Of a stretch of 37,860 nucleotides of DNA, positions 15,004 to 24,940 are shown piece by piece. Below the pieces are notes generated by a model. That model worked only from the letters and a program-made list of their open reading frames with translations. It searched no databases and was not told where the DNA came from. Position 1 is the stretch's first letter, and the number at the start of each line of letters is the position of its first letter. The stretch covers positions 1 to 37,860 of the forward strand of contig JAFDLS010000009.1 in NCBI GenBank assembly GCA_019306365.1, written 5' to 3'. Origin of the DNA: Deltaproteobacteria bacterium (lineage in GTDB: Bacteria; Desulfobacterota; Desulfarculia; Adiutricales; JAFDHD01). Position numbers and translations under genes: made by a program.

Positions 15004-16161
15004 ATGTTAGAAAAGCCACTGTTTGGAAGTAAAAAGTATTATGCGTGGATGACCCTTTTGATGGTTGTGATCGGAGTGGGTGTCATCTCCTATCTCTACC
15101 AGTTCATTGTCGGTCTGGGTACCACCGGGATGAGCCGGGATGTGTCCTGGGGATTTTATATCGCCCAACTCACCTTCCTTGTTGGAGTGGCCGCCTCCGC
15201 GGTTATGGTGGTCTTGCCCTATTACCTGCACAATTATAAGGAATTCGGCCGAATTACCATACTGGGCGAATTTTTAGCCGTTTCCGCTATTTTGATGTGC
15301 ATGTTGTTCGTGACCGTCGACTTAGGTAAACCGCTTAGGCTTTTAAACATGTTCAGGTATCCTACGCCAAATTCCATTTTATTCTGGGATGTAATCGTTC
15401 TTACAGGCTACCTTCTGCTTAATATCGTTATCGGCTGGATTACCCTGTCGGCTGAAAAGCAGGGCGTTAAACCTCCGGGTTGGATCAAGCCTTTGATCTA
15501 TCTTTCAATTCCCTGGGCTGTCAGCATTCATACTGTGACCGCTTTCCTGTATGCCGGCCTTCCCGGCCGGGGTTACTGGCTGACCGCTATCCTGGCTCCT
15601 CGTTTTCTGGCTTCAGCTTTCGCGGGCGGTCCAGCGATTCTGATCCTGCTCTCGCTTCTTCTTAAAAAGTTCACTAAATTCGATGCGGGGACGAACGCGA
15701 TTCAAACGCTGGCCAAAATCGTTACCTATGCCGCCATCATTAATATTTTCTTCTTCTTTCTCGAGGTTTTTACCGTTTTTTACAGCCAGATACCCGAACA
15801 CATGGATCATTTCAAATACCTCTTTTTCGGTCTCCACGGAAAGGGATTCCTCATACCATTTATGTGGTTCTCCATTACGCTTGGCTTCGCGGCTATCGCG
15901 ATGCTGATTACTCCGTCTGTCCGAAAAAATGAGAAGCTGCTGGCGTTGGCCTGTGTGCTGGTATTTATATCCATCTGGATTGATAAAGGACTCGCATTGA
16001 TCTCGGCGGGTTTCATCCCCTCCCCATTGCATCATGTGACCGAGTATGTGCCCACAATACCTGAGTTGCTGATTTCTCTGGGTATTTACGGCATAGGCTT
16101 GGCAACGCTGACCGTGCTTTATAAGATTGCCTTGAGCGTAAAGGAGGAGGCAGAAGCCTAA
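15004..16161 (+). CDS. dsrP: DsrP, NrfD-like membrane subunit
   Basis: A 385-aa integral membrane protein of the NrfD/PsrC family with about ten hydrophobic helices spread over its whole length (first near residues 14-35). The segments VSWGFYIAQLTFLVGVAAS and VDLGKPLRLLNMFRYP are typical of the family. It interacts with quinone/menaquinol and pairs with DsrO. Last gene of the operon; the terminator begins 23 bp downstream. Full length. Confidence 0.94.
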   Translation: MLEKPLFGSKKYYAWMTLLMVVIGVGVISYLYQFIVGLGTTGMSRDVSWGFYIAQLTFLVGVAASAVMVVLPYYLHNYKEFGRITILGEFLAVSAILMCMLFVTVDLGKPLRLLNMFRYPTPNSILFWDVIVLTGYLLLNIVIGWITLSAEKQGVKPPGWIKPLIYLSIPWAVSIHTVTAFLYAGLPGRGYWLTAILAPRFLASAFAGGPAILILLSLLLKKFTKFDAGTNAIQTLAKIVTYAAIINIFFFFLEVFTVFYSQIPEHMDHFKYLFFGLHGKGFLIPFMWFSITLGFAAIAMLITPSVRKNEKLLALACVLVFISIWIDKGLALISAGFIPSPLHHVTEYVPTIPELLISLGIYGIGLATLTVLYKIALSVKEEAEA

Positions 16162-16184
16162 AACTGTTCTTTTTATGCGTTGTT

Positions 16185-16219
16185 AAGGGCTTATCGCATT
16201 ATGGATAAGTCCTTTTTTT
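16185..16219 (+). terminator. Intrinsic terminator of the dsrMKJOP operon
   Basis: AAGGGCTTATC (16185-16195) pairs over 11 positions (one G-T) with GATAAGTCCTT (16204-16214) around an 8-nt loop and is followed by a run of T. One of the best terminators in the window. Confidence 0.88.
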
Positions 16220-16239
16220 ATGGAAGCGAAAGTTTAGGC

Positions 16240-16830
16240 TCACTGCCACTTATTCTTTTTTTCAATTAAATCGTACCCCTGGCCGGGGTATATCTGCCTG
16301 TCTTGAACGGGAGTGGGCGCTTTTACCTCAGGCCACCTGCCAGGGCGAGGCTCTGGACCCTCAAAGGTAATGTCCGAAGGGACTCGGTCAACCATTACGG
16401 GATCCTTTCTGATATCAACATCACTGATATTCCAGCTAAATTCAATCGGGATCCCGTTGGGATCAAAGGCGTAGATCGAATAAATAAAGCCGTGGTTAAC
16501 CACCTCCGAGACCCAAAAGTCTGCGGCTTCAAGTTTGTCCTTTAGCTCCCAGAGGTTGTCCTGGGTTTCCACCCCAAACGAAACATGGTCAAAGATGAAC
16601 GGACCCTTCACCGGATAGCCATGGTCCTTTTCCGGGACGCGTTCCACCTCAGGCCATTCAAAAAAGGCAATCAGGTCAGTCGTAGATATTTCAAAAAAGT
16701 AATGCCTTGCTCCTGGTTTGCCCAATCCCGCAACCAGCCTCATCCCTAACAGATCTCTCCAGAACATGATGGTTCGGTCCATGTCATCCGTAGCCATGGC
16801 CAGATGATTGATCCCGTTATATTTGATCAT
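16240..16830 (-). CDS. VOC-family (glyoxalase/dioxygenase superfamily) protein
   Basis: A 196-aa cytoplasmic protein of the vicinal oxygen chelate fold. It opens with NGINHLAMATDDMDRTIMFWRDLLGMRLV and has a second half-motif FDHVSFGVE and a closing DPNGIPIEFSW, giving candidate metal ligands His (NHLAM), His (DHVSF) and Glu (IPIEF). The substrate is unknown. AAGGAAGGTG precedes the ATG. Convergent with the dsr operon. MITE copy 2 ends its upstream region, starting 79 bp before the start codon. Confidence 0.85.
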   Translation of the reverse strand: MIKYNGINHLAMATDDMDRTIMFWRDLLGMRLVAGLGKPGARHYFFEISTTDLIAFFEWPEVERVPEKDHGYPVKGPFIFDHVSFGVETQDNLWELKDKLEAADFWVSEVVNHGFIYSIYAFDPNGIPIEFSWNISDVDIRKDPVMVDRVPSDITFEGPEPRPGRWPEVKAPTPVQDRQIYPGQGYDLIEKKNKWQ

Positions 16831-16849
16831 ATTGCACCTTCCTTATATT

Positions 16850-17739
<890 letters not shown>

Positions 17740-17768
17740 TACACCTGTCTTAATAACAAAAACTTTGG

Positions 17769-17801
17769 GGCGCCAATCTGGATTGGGTTAGCGCCTTTTT
17801 T
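17769..17801. terminator. Terminator between ferredoxin and mazG
   Basis: GGCGC (17769-17773) pairs with GCGCC (17791-17795), with an alternative inner hairpin CCAATC-TG-GATTGG, followed by six T on the plus strand. It sits between convergent genes; the T-run supports plus-strand (ferredoxin) termination. Confidence 0.7.
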
Positions 17802-17812
17802 CTTGATTGTTC

Positions 17813-18598
17813 TCAAAGGCCGCTGGCTTTTGCCTCGGCCCATAATTCATCCATCTCGGCCAGGGTCGCTTCTGCGAGGGTTACCCCCTGGGCGGTTAGT
17901 TTCTCTTCGATATAATTGAAACGATCACGAAAACGTTTGTTGGTGGTTTGAAGGGCTTCCTCAGCGTTAATTTCCAAATGGCGCGCCAGGTTGGTCACGG
18001 TGAAGAGGATATCCCCCAGTTCTGATGAAATCCTGGTTTGATCCTTCTGCTTCAAGGCTTCCTTAAACTCGCGTACTTCCTCCTCAAGGGTATCGAGCAC
18101 TTGAAATGGTTCGTTCCAGTCGAAACTCACTCGACCGGCTCTTTCAGTCAGGCGGTGGGCCAGCATCAGGGCTGGTAGATTTCGTGGGACACTGGATAAA
18201 TATGGACCGGCCCGGTCTTCTTTTTGTTTCAATTCGTGCCACTGTTCTTTGACCTCTTGGGCCTGGTTGAGCGCTTTCGCTTCACCGAAGACATGAGGGT
18301 GCCGTCTGATTATTTTATCGGCCGCCGCGTTCAGCGCCTCTTCCAGGTTGAAATGACCGGTGGTTTCAAAAAGGCGGCTGATAAATATGAGGAGAAAAAA
18401 GCAGTCACCCATTTCATCCTTGATGGCGGAAATTTCTCCTTCCTCGATCGCGGCCATGAATTCATAAATTTCTTCCAGTAGATACTTTTTCAGGGTGCCG
18501 GGTGTTTGCTCCTTATCCCAGGGACATCCCTTTTCAGGATCAAGGAGGCGGTCGAGAACCTCGCTGATGCGTGTCATGGAAGAAGCGGCTTGACTCAT
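17813..18598 (-). CDS. mazG: MazG, nucleoside triphosphate pyrophosphohydrolase
   Basis: A 261-aa protein with two MazG domains. In the first, CPWDKEQTPGTLKKYLLEE is followed by the metal-binding E42-E43-x2-E46 and D61-E62-x2-D65 sets. The second repeats the pattern in EEVREFKEAL and ELGDILFTVTNLARHL. MazG hydrolyses (d)NTPs to monophosphates and can lower alarmone or damaged-nucleotide levels. The length is the usual one for two-domain MazG. Encoded opposite to the ferredoxin gene and 77 bp downstream of the CvpA-like gene on the same strand. Confidence 0.93.
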   Translation of the reverse strand: MSQAASSMTRISEVLDRLLDPEKGCPWDKEQTPGTLKKYLLEEIYEFMAAIEEGEISAIKDEMGDCFFLLIFISRLFETTGHFNLEEALNAAADKIIRRHPHVFGEAKALNQAQEVKEQWHELKQKEDRAGPYLSSVPRNLPALMLAHRLTERAGRVSFDWNEPFQVLDTLEEEVREFKEALKQKDQTRISSELGDILFTVTNLARHLEINAEEALQTTNKRFRDRFNYIEEKLTAQGVTLAEATLAEMDELWAEAKASGL

Positions 18599-18675
18599 GT
18601 TTCTTTGTTCCTTGAAAAGCCGTATCCGGTTTTAACGCCGCTGGCTGGATTCTTTTTTCGGTAAGAGCGGATCTT

Positions 18676-19227
18676 TTATCGATTTTTTATATCGAGGAGA
18701 TCGCTGTCTATTTTTAGAGGAAGTTTCCTGGGTTCTAACTTGATATATTTTTCAAGTTCACCCGGAATTAGCTTCAGCATTATATCGGTGAAGTAATTAA
18801 AGTAGGGCCGGGCTTGGGATTCCTTCAGAAGAGGCGATTTGGGTTCGAGAAAACCTGTAATCACTATCAGCATAAGTGAAGCCAGAAATACGCCCTTTAT
18901 GAGACCCACCACCCCTCCGAGAATGATGTTCAAAGGCTTGGCCATGGATATTTTTATGAATCTGTCCAGGAGCAGTCCCAGGACGATGACAATGATGTAT
19001 GTGGCCAGAAATAGAGAGAGGAAGCTCAAGACGAGTAGATTACGGTAAGATAACTTGTCCAGGAAAGGTTCGAGAAGATCGGCGGTTTGAGGGTAGTACA
19101 AAATAGCCAGAAAAAAAGCTACCAGCAAGCCCACAATGGAAACGATCTCTTTAATGAAACCTCGAATGAAGCCCTTAAGCAGAAAAAAGCAAAGAATAAC
19201 AAGAATAACGATGTCAAGGCCGTTCAT
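18676..19227 (-). CDS. CvpA-family membrane protein
   Basis: A 183-aa protein with four hydrophobic helices (about residues 5-23, 28-47, 62-85 and 105-127) and a charged C-terminal tail. It has the CvpA opening NGLDIVILVILCFFLLKGFIRGFI and the glycine-rich helix LNIILGGVVGLIKGVFLASL. CvpA proteins are poorly understood inner-membrane proteins linked to colicin V production and envelope homeostasis. Probably read together with mazG. No strong promoter recognised in the 188-bp region toward the divergent yjbQ-like gene. Confidence 0.85.
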   Translation of the reverse strand: MNGLDIVILVILCFFLLKGFIRGFIKEIVSIVGLLVAFFLAILYYPQTADLLEPFLDKLSYRNLLVLSFLSLFLATYIIVIVLGLLLDRFIKISMAKPLNIILGGVVGLIKGVFLASLMLIVITGFLEPKSPLLKESQARPYFNYFTDIMLKLIPGELEKYIKLEPRKLPLKIDSDLLDIKNR

Positions 19228-19415
19228 ATTTTTTTGCCTTATGGAAGTAGTGTTTTGATAATAACGGGATCGAAATGTTCAGTCAAGTTGTTTTAATCCA
19301 CCCGCGTAAGGCTGGGGATGCAGGCGCTGAGTGGGTTTGAGGGAGCTGAAGAATGAGCTTGCACATTGGGTGAATAATGTGCTAAAGAGACCGCCTATAG
19401 AGGTTAGTGATTGAA

Positions 19416-19841
19416 ATGCTGATCCAGCGCTATGAAATATTTTTAAAAACGTCTGCCCGAACAGATATGATTGATCTAACGGGTCAGGTTCAGGAAAAAC
19501 TGGATAAGAGCGAAATAACCAATGGGATTCTCTTGGTCTTCGTCCCAGGGGCGACCGCCTCTTTAACCACGATCGAATATGAGAGCGGCGTCCTCAATGA
19601 TCTGGCCCGGGCCATTGAAAGATTGGCTCCCGAGGGAATTAATTACGAGCATGATTTGCGCTGGGGCGATGGCAACGGTTACTCCCACGTCCGCGCGGCC
19701 CTGCTTAAGCCGTCATTGTCAGTCCCGGTTATAGACGGGCGACTGACACTGGGCACATGGCAGCAGATTGTTTTACTGGATTTTGATAACCGGCCTAGAG
19801 AACGGCGAATTCTGATTCAAGTCATAGGCGAGGGTAATTAA
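19416..19841 (+). CDS. YjbQ family protein, divergent paralogue
   Basis: 141 aa from ATG 19416 (GTG 19407 is also possible). It aligns over its full length with the YjbQ protein at 2675: [12 protein letters not shown], then [16 protein letters not shown] where the other has [31 protein letters not shown] and [17 protein letters not shown]. The first conserved His is replaced, but the His in YSHVRA and the GTWQ block remain. This form is common beside phoH-type genes in my recollection; function uncertain. The stop is 14 bp before phoH. Confidence 0.8.
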   Translation: MLIQRYEIFLKTSARTDMIDLTGQVQEKLDKSEITNGILLVFVPGATASLTTIEYESGVLNDLARAIERLAPEGINYEHDLRWGDGNGYSHVRAALLKPSLSVPVIDGRLTLGTWQQIVLLDFDNRPRERRILIQVIGEGN

Positions 19842-19855
19842 CCTCGAATATAAAT

Positions 19856-20833
19856 ATGAATGACGATCCTAACGAGCCTCCCAACAAGCTTACCTTCCAT
19901 GACCCCAATCTGGCCAAGGCTTTATTTGGTGAACGTGAAAAGCACCTGAAACTGATCGAGTCAGAAGTCGGCCTTAAGATTCACACGCGGGGATCCACCG
20001 TGAACCTGGATGGCGATCCCATCGAGGTCGGTTTGGCGCGCAGAATTCTGGTTGAGCTGTACGATCTGCTTAAGGATGGCTATCCCCTTTACCCTCAAGA
20101 CGTGGATTACGCCATCCGCATTATTATGAGCGGTGAGAAGGTCAGCCTCAAGGAAATCTTCCTGGACACCGTTTTTATCGCGGCTAATAAGTCTGTTATC
20201 ACCCCCAAAAGTTTGACGCAGAAGCGTTACACCGAGGCCATTCGAAAACAGGATATAGTTTTCGGTATCGGCCCGGCCGGAACGGGCAAGACCTATTTGG
20301 CCATGGCGATGGCTGTGGCGGAGCTGAACGCCGGTTCTATCCACCGCATCATCCTGGCGAGACCGGCGGTGGAAGCGGGTGAGAAGTTGGGGTTCCTGCC
20401 CGGTGATCTGTATGAAAAGGTCAATCCCTACCTGAGGCCCCTTTATGACGCCCTGCATGACATGATGAAATTTGAACAGGCTTCGCGTCTGATTTCCAAG
20501 GGGGTGATCGAGGTGGCGCCACTGGCCTTTATGCGCGGCCGTACCTTAAATGATTGTTTTGTCATACTTGACGAGGCCCAGAACACGACCAGTGAGCAGA
20601 TGAAAATGTTTCTCACCCGCCTGGGTTTTACTTCCAAGGCGGTTATCACCGGAGATGTCACACAGACCGACCTGCCTGAAGGTAAGGTGTCCGGTCTTAT
20701 AGAGGCGTGCCAGATTTTATCGGATGTGGAAGGTATCAGCTTTATATACTTTAGTGAAAAGGACGTGGTCCGGCATCGCCTCGTTAGAGAGATCATAAAA
20801 TCTTATGATAAGTTTGAGACAAGCAGCCAGTAA
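19856..20833 (+). CDS. PhoH-family ATPase (PhoH-like, YbeZ type)
   Basis: A 325-aa cytoplasmic ATPase. Walker A is GPAGTGKT (residues 139-146) and Walker B is in [10 protein letters not shown] (about 236-245), followed by [20 protein letters not shown], typical of PhoH/YbeZ. The N-terminal 110 residues hold a KH-like RNA-binding part. With YbeY this ATPase takes part in ribosomal RNA processing. It heads the common order phoH - HD-domain membrane protein - ybeY. The next gene overlaps its 3' end by 29 bp. Confidence 0.93.
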   Translation: MNDDPNEPPNKLTFHDPNLAKALFGEREKHLKLIESEVGLKIHTRGSTVNLDGDPIEVGLARRILVELYDLLKDGYPLYPQDVDYAIRIIMSGEKVSLKEIFLDTVFIAANKSVITPKSLTQKRYTEAIRKQDIVFGIGPAGTGKTYLAMAMAVAELNAGSIHRIILARPAVEAGEKLGFLPGDLYEKVNPYLRPLYDALHDMMKFEQASRLISKGVIEVAPLAFMRGRTLNDCFVILDEAQNTTSEQMKMFLTRLGFTSKAVITGDVTQTDLPEGKVSGLIEACQILSDVEGISFIYFSEKDVVRHRLVREIIKSYDKFETSSQ

Positions 20834-23324
20834 GCTGTCTGCGAGAGACAGACAAAAAAAGAACGGAAATTCGGCCTTTGAGAAAAACGGAAAGATCGGC
20901 CGTCTTCTGATAAAGATGCCGGGCTTCAAGAATAAGGAATCAACCCGGTGGAATAAGGCGGAAGATCGGGTCATGGTGAACCCGGCCCTGCTTCGAATCT
21001 GTTTGCTGTTTTTTCTGGCTCTGCTTCTGGCTTTCCTGGCCTTTCCCGAGTTTCTCCCCCGTGAAATTGAGATGGAAATTGGTGACGTGGCGGACCAGGA
21101 TATCAAGGCGGATCAGGACTTGATGATACTGGACCAGACCTCCACAGCGGCTAAAAGGGAGGCCGCCAGCCGCAGTGTGTCGCCGGTTTTTGACCTGAAC
21201 GACCAGGCCGTCATCCGTGCCCGGGGGCTGATACACAGCGCCTTTGACGAGGGACGTTCTTTTTACCGGCCTTATTTGTCTGACATCTCTGGAGAACACG
21301 CCGACATCCCACCCCCCTCTGATTCTCAATCCTTGACGGAACTTAAAAAGAGATTCTACTCAACTTTCAGCCTGGATGCTCAAAGCGGAACCTTTGAAGC
21401 GTTTGCCCAAATCAATTTTTCCCTTCGGGTTGAAGAGGTCATCAGCCAGCTGGTGACGGAAATCATGGAACGCGGAATAGTGGCCGACCGGGACCTGCTC
21501 TCAACCCCGGAGAATCAACGGGTCACGGTGCGTTATCTTTCCTCCAAGAAAGAGAAAACGTATCCGGATACGTCCGGTTTTTTTGGTTTAAGCCATATCC
21601 AGCAGGTGGTTATGTCCAAGGTTCTTTTATTTCGGGACGACTTCAAACCGCGCCAGATAAAGGCCATAGTGACTGTGGCTCGCTCCATCCTGCAGCCTAA
21701 TTTAATCTTGAATCAGGCAGAGGCGGTGAAGCGGCGCATGGAAGCTGTTCGTAAGGTCTCGCCAGTTTACTTTCAGGTCAAACGCGGTGAGATGATAGTC
21801 CGTGAAGGGCAAAGGGTTGATGAGTTGGCCAGCTTGAAACTCAAGGCCCTGACTCGATCTAAAGCTGAATTTAATGGGTTTCCTCGCCTTGGAGGCGTCT
21901 TCATTTTGGCCATTATTTTCTTGGGCGTGATTTACATCACAGGATTCAGGCATTTCCACGAATTTAAATTATCGGACAAAGACCTTATTTTCCTATCCTT
22001 TTTACTGGTTATAAGCCTGCTTCTGGCCGACGCGGCCTCGTTGGTCGGCCAACCCCCGGCTCGAGGCGGGGTTAATCTGGAGGAGAGCGCGCTTCTCTAC
22101 ATGGTTCCTCTGGCGGCAGGCGGGATGGTGACGGCCATTTTCCTGGGACCGGTTATAGCCATTCTATATGCCGTTTCGATCTCAATATTAACCGGTCTTT
22201 TATTAGAAAGCTTTGTCCTGTCCTTTTTTTATTTCATTGGCGCGACGGTTGGTCTGGTTTCGGTGGGCCGCGCTCATGAACGCGGCGCGATTATTAAATC
22301 AGGCCTTCTGGTTGGTCTGGTCAACATAGGTGTGCTGCTTGGCCTGAGTCTTTATTATGAAAACTTTTTATCATATCAAACCTTGATTGAATGCGGGGCG
22401 GGCCTGCTGAACGGTCTTCTGGCCGGGATAGTGGTCACCGGCTTAATTCCCCTCATTGAGATGATTTTTGGATACACCACGAACATCAAGCTCATGGAAC
22501 TGGCCAACCTTGACCGTCCTATCTTGAGGGATCTGATGGTGCAGGCGCCGGGAACATATCATCATTCCGTTATCGTCGGGGTTTTGGTGGAGGCGGCGGC
22601 TGAATCTATCGGCGCCAACCCCCTTCTGGCCAAGGTCAGCGCGTATTACCATGACATTGGAAAATTGAAAAAACCGCTCTACTTTGTGGAAAATCAGATG
22701 TCCGGCCACAATAAGCACGAGAAACTGGCTCCTTCCATGTCCAGCCTTGTTCTTATTTCTCACGTCAAGGATGGAGTGGAGCTTGCCCGGCAGCACAAAC
22801 TTGGTCAAGATATCGTTGATATTATTCAGCAGCACCATGGCACCAGTCTTATTTCTTATTTCTATCAGAAAGCCCGGGAATGTCAGGGTGAGGATCAGCC
22901 AGAGATCAACGTCGAGGATTACCGGTATCCAGGCCCCCGGCCTCAAACCAAAGAAGCTGGCCTCGTTCTCCTCGCCGATGCCGCGGAAGCTGTCTCCCGA
23001 ACATTGCTGGAACCCACTCCGGCTCGAATTCAAGGAATGGTTCAGAAGGTTATTAATAATATCTTCTCTGACGGCCAGCTTGATGAATGTGAGCTGACAC
23101 TGAAAGATCTGCACCTTATTGCCAGCAGTTTTAACAAAATTTTAACCGGCATTTTCCATCGCCGGATTGACTATCCTGAATTTCCGGCAAAAGAAAGTTC
23201 TTTGAGGGTTAAGACGGCCAATGGCCACAATAGAATTAAGCAATCAACAAACGATTCATCCGATAAAGACGGGGCGATTAACGGAGCAGGCCAGGAAGAT
23301 CTTAGACGCCTTGGGATATCCTGA
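20805..23324 (+). CDS. 7TM-HD (HDIG) membrane phosphodiesterase, PgpH-like
   Basis: Up to 839 aa. A first membrane helix (about residues 60-85 of the longest form) is followed by an extracytoplasmic domain, then six or seven helices between about 370 and 560, and a cytoplasmic HD domain with [15 protein letters not shown] and [11 protein letters not shown]. PgpH-type proteins hydrolyse cyclic di-AMP. The start is uncertain: ATG 20805 overlaps phoH, while ATG 20916 or 20973 would give a shorter tail before the first helix. The last 34 codons overlap ybeY by 104 bp and look low in complexity. Confidence 0.85.
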   Translation: MISLRQAASKLSARDRQKKNGNSAFEKNGKIGRLLIKMPGFKNKESTRWNKAEDRVMVNPALLRICLLFFLALLLAFLAFPEFLPREIEMEIGDVADQDIKADQDLMILDQTSTAAKREAASRSVSPVFDLNDQAVIRARGLIHSAFDEGRSFYRPYLSDISGEHADIPPPSDSQSLTELKKRFYSTFSLDAQSGTFEAFAQINFSLRVEEVISQLVTEIMERGIVADRDLLSTPENQRVTVRYLSSKKEKTYPDTSGFFGLSHIQQVVMSKVLLFRDDFKPRQIKAIVTVARSILQPNLILNQAEAVKRRMEAVRKVSPVYFQVKRGEMIVREGQRVDELASLKLKALTRSKAEFNGFPRLGGVFILAIIFLGVIYITGFRHFHEFKLSDKDLIFLSFLLVISLLLADAASLVGQPPARGGVNLEESALLYMVPLAAGGMVTAIFLGPVIAILYAVSISILTGLLLESFVLSFFYFIGATVGLVSVGRAHERGAIIKSGLLVGLVNIGVLLGLSLYYENFLSYQTLIECGAGLLNGLLAGIVVTGLIPLIEMIFGYTTNIKLMELANLDRPILRDLMVQAPGTYHHSVIVGVLVEAAAESIGANPLLAKVSAYYHDIGKLKKPLYFVENQMSGHNKHEKLAPSMSSLVLISHVKDGVELARQHKLGQDIVDIIQQHHGTSLISYFYQKARECQGEDQPEINVEDYRYPGPRPQTKEAGLVLLADAAEAVSRTLLEPTPARIQGMVQKVINNIFSDGQLDECELTLKDLHLIASSFNKILTGIFHRRIDYPEFPAKESSLRVKTANGHNRIKQSTNDSSDKDGAINGAGQEDLRRLGIS

Positions 23325-23661
23325 AACCGAACTATCCCTGGTCCTGGTGGATGACTCTGAGATCAGTCGCCTCAATCAGGTTTATCTTGACCGGCAGGGC
23401 CCAACCAATGTTATCTCGTTCTCCATGCAGGAAGGTCCATATAACGAAATCAATCCCCAGCTTCTCGGAGATGTGGTCATTTCAGTGGAAACCGCCGCGG
23501 TTGACGCCGAAAAGGGAGGATTCACCCTGGAAGAGATGTTGGATTTCTATTTAATTCATGGTATCCTGCATTTGGCGGGCTACGATCACGAGGGGTCGCC
23601 TGACGAAGCCTCTCGGATGGAGACCAAAAGCGAAGAAATTTGGCGGATATTAGGCTATTGA
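23221..23661 (+). CDS. ybeY: YbeY endoribonuclease
   Basis: A 146-aa protein with the metal-binding signature H113-G-I-L-H117-L-A-G-Y-D-H123, plus NVISFSM and LLGDVVIS before it. YbeY takes part in 16S rRNA 3'-end maturation and ribosome quality control. Its start lies 104 bp inside the end of the HD-domain gene; the full N-terminal beta strand ([10 protein letters not shown]) supports ATG 23221. Followed by a terminator. Confidence 0.93.
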   Translation: MATIELSNQQTIHPIKTGRLTEQARKILDALGYPETELSLVLVDDSEISRLNQVYLDRQGPTNVISFSMQEGPYNEINPQLLGDVVISVETAAVDAEKGGFTLEEMLDFYLIHGILHLAGYDHEGSPDEASRMETKSEEIWRILGY

Positions 23662-23695
23662 GACGGCTGTCTTAAACACCATTATCATCTCAAAG

Positions 23696-23732
23696 CACTT
23701 GGCCTTTAATATCGCCAGGTGCATTTTTTTTT
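23696..23732 (+). terminator. Intrinsic terminator after ybeY
   Basis: CACTTGGC (23696-23703) pairs with GCCAGGTG (23714-23721), 8 bp with one G-T, 10-nt loop, then CA and nine T. It separates the phoH-ybeY block from pdxJ, whose ribosome site follows directly. Confidence 0.72.
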
Positions 23733-23749
23733 CAAATGGAGGAAGAGCC

Positions 23750-24472
23750 GTGGCTATCCTTTCAGTAAACGTCGACCACATAGCAACTCTTCGGCAAGCC
23801 AGAGGAGGTAAGGAACCCGACCCCGTAACGGCAGCTGCCATGGCCGAACTGGCCGGAGCTGACGGGATTATCGTTCATCTCAGGGAAGACCGGCGTCATA
23901 TTCAGGATCGGGACGTGAGACTGCTTAGGGAGACGATCAAAACCAAACTCAACCTGGAAATGGCCGCCACTGAGGAAATGCTTGGCATAGCCCGGGAAAT
24001 CTTACCGGAGATGTCCACACTGGTGCCGGAAAAAAGAGAGGAATTGACGACTGAGGGCGGACTCAACGTGGCGGTTCAGGAAAAAGAAATCGCCCGGGCT
24101 GTGACGGCCTTGCAGGAAGCCGGCATCCTGGTCAGTCTTTTTATCGACGCTGACTCCAGGCAGGTGGAGGCCGCGAAGGCCGCAGGCGCTGATTTCGTGG
24201 AGATACATACCGGACATTACGCTGACGCCGAAACGGAAGACGAGGCCAATCGCCTCTTTACCGGAATCTCTGAGGCGATCAAGCTGGCCGCGGCGCTCGG
24301 CCTGAGGGTCAATGCTGGCCACGGCCTGAATTACACCAATATCAAACGGTTTGTCGGCCTGGAGGCGGAAGTGGAAGAGTATTCCATCGGCCACAGCATC
24401 CTTTCTCGGGCCGTGCTGGTGGGGATCGATCAGGCGGTGCGGGAAATGGCTGACCTGGTTCGATTCCTATAA
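23750..24472 (+). CDS. pdxJ: PdxJ, pyridoxine 5'-phosphate synthase
   Basis: 240 aa from GTG 23750, chosen because GGAGG lies 7 bases upstream and the protein then begins [20 protein letters not shown] as in the family. Condenses 1-deoxyxylulose 5-phosphate with 3-amino-2-oxopropyl phosphate to pyridoxine 5'-phosphate (DXP-dependent vitamin B6 route). Further landmarks: [28 protein letters not shown] and the closing [12 protein letters not shown] with EEYSIGHSI. Complete, single-gene context, followed by acpS after 86 bp. Confidence 0.94.
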   Translation: MAILSVNVDHIATLRQARGGKEPDPVTAAAMAELAGADGIIVHLREDRRHIQDRDVRLLRETIKTKLNLEMAATEEMLGIAREILPEMSTLVPEKREELTTEGGLNVAVQEKEIARAVTALQEAGILVSLFIDADSRQVEAAKAAGADFVEIHTGHYADAETEDEANRLFTGISEAIKLAAALGLRVNAGHGLNYTNIKRFVGLEAEVEEYSIGHSILSRAVLVGIDQAVREMADLVRFL

Positions 24473-24558
24473 TTTGAGGATGTCCCTAAGTTTAATGTCT
24501 TTGATTTCAAGCTGTTAGTTGATACAGTATAGAAAAGAAGCATTTACCTGGATAGAAA

Positions 24559-24939
24559 ATGATTTACGGTATTGGAATTGATTTAGTAAAAATTGACAGG
24601 ATCGATCGAGCGTGGAAACGCTGGGGAACGCGTTTTGAAAAGCGTTTGTTTACACCGGCTGAAGTTGAGTCATGCCGTTCCCGGCCCCATCCCGCTTCAT
24701 GCCTGGCCATGCGCTTTGCCGCCAAGGAGGCTTTTTCCAAGGCTATGGGGCTGGGCTTGAGGAGCAGTGAATTGTTGTGGCGGGATATTGAGGTTAAGCA
24801 TAATGCTCGTGGCAAACCTTTCCTGGTTCTGTCAGGCACCGCTGTTTCAATCGCTCGCAAGGTTAAAATGAAAGCCAGCCATCTTTCGCTGACTGATGAA
24901 GCGGGCCTGGCCCAGGCGTTTGTGGTAGTCGAGGTTTAA
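24559..24939 (+). CDS. acpS: AcpS, holo-acyl-carrier-protein synthase
   Basis: A 126-aa 4'-phosphopantetheinyl transferase. The Mg-binding opening GIGIDLVKIDRI (Asp8) and the RFAAKEAFSKAMG block (Glu near 57) are intact. It activates apo-ACP with coenzyme A. One base separates its stop from the ATG of nnr, so acpS-nnr form a coupled pair, a common arrangement. Confidence 0.94.
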   Translation: MIYGIGIDLVKIDRIDRAWKRWGTRFEKRLFTPAEVESCRSRPHPASCLAMRFAAKEAFSKAMGLGLRSSELLWRDIEVKHNARGKPFLVLSGTAVSIARKVKMKASHLSLTDEAGLAQAFVVVEV

Positions 24940-24940
24940 G

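Noticed and set aside
16179-16197. TTGTTAA at 16179 as a Rex half-site
   Set aside because: The other half does not match, and the sequence is part of the dsrP terminator.
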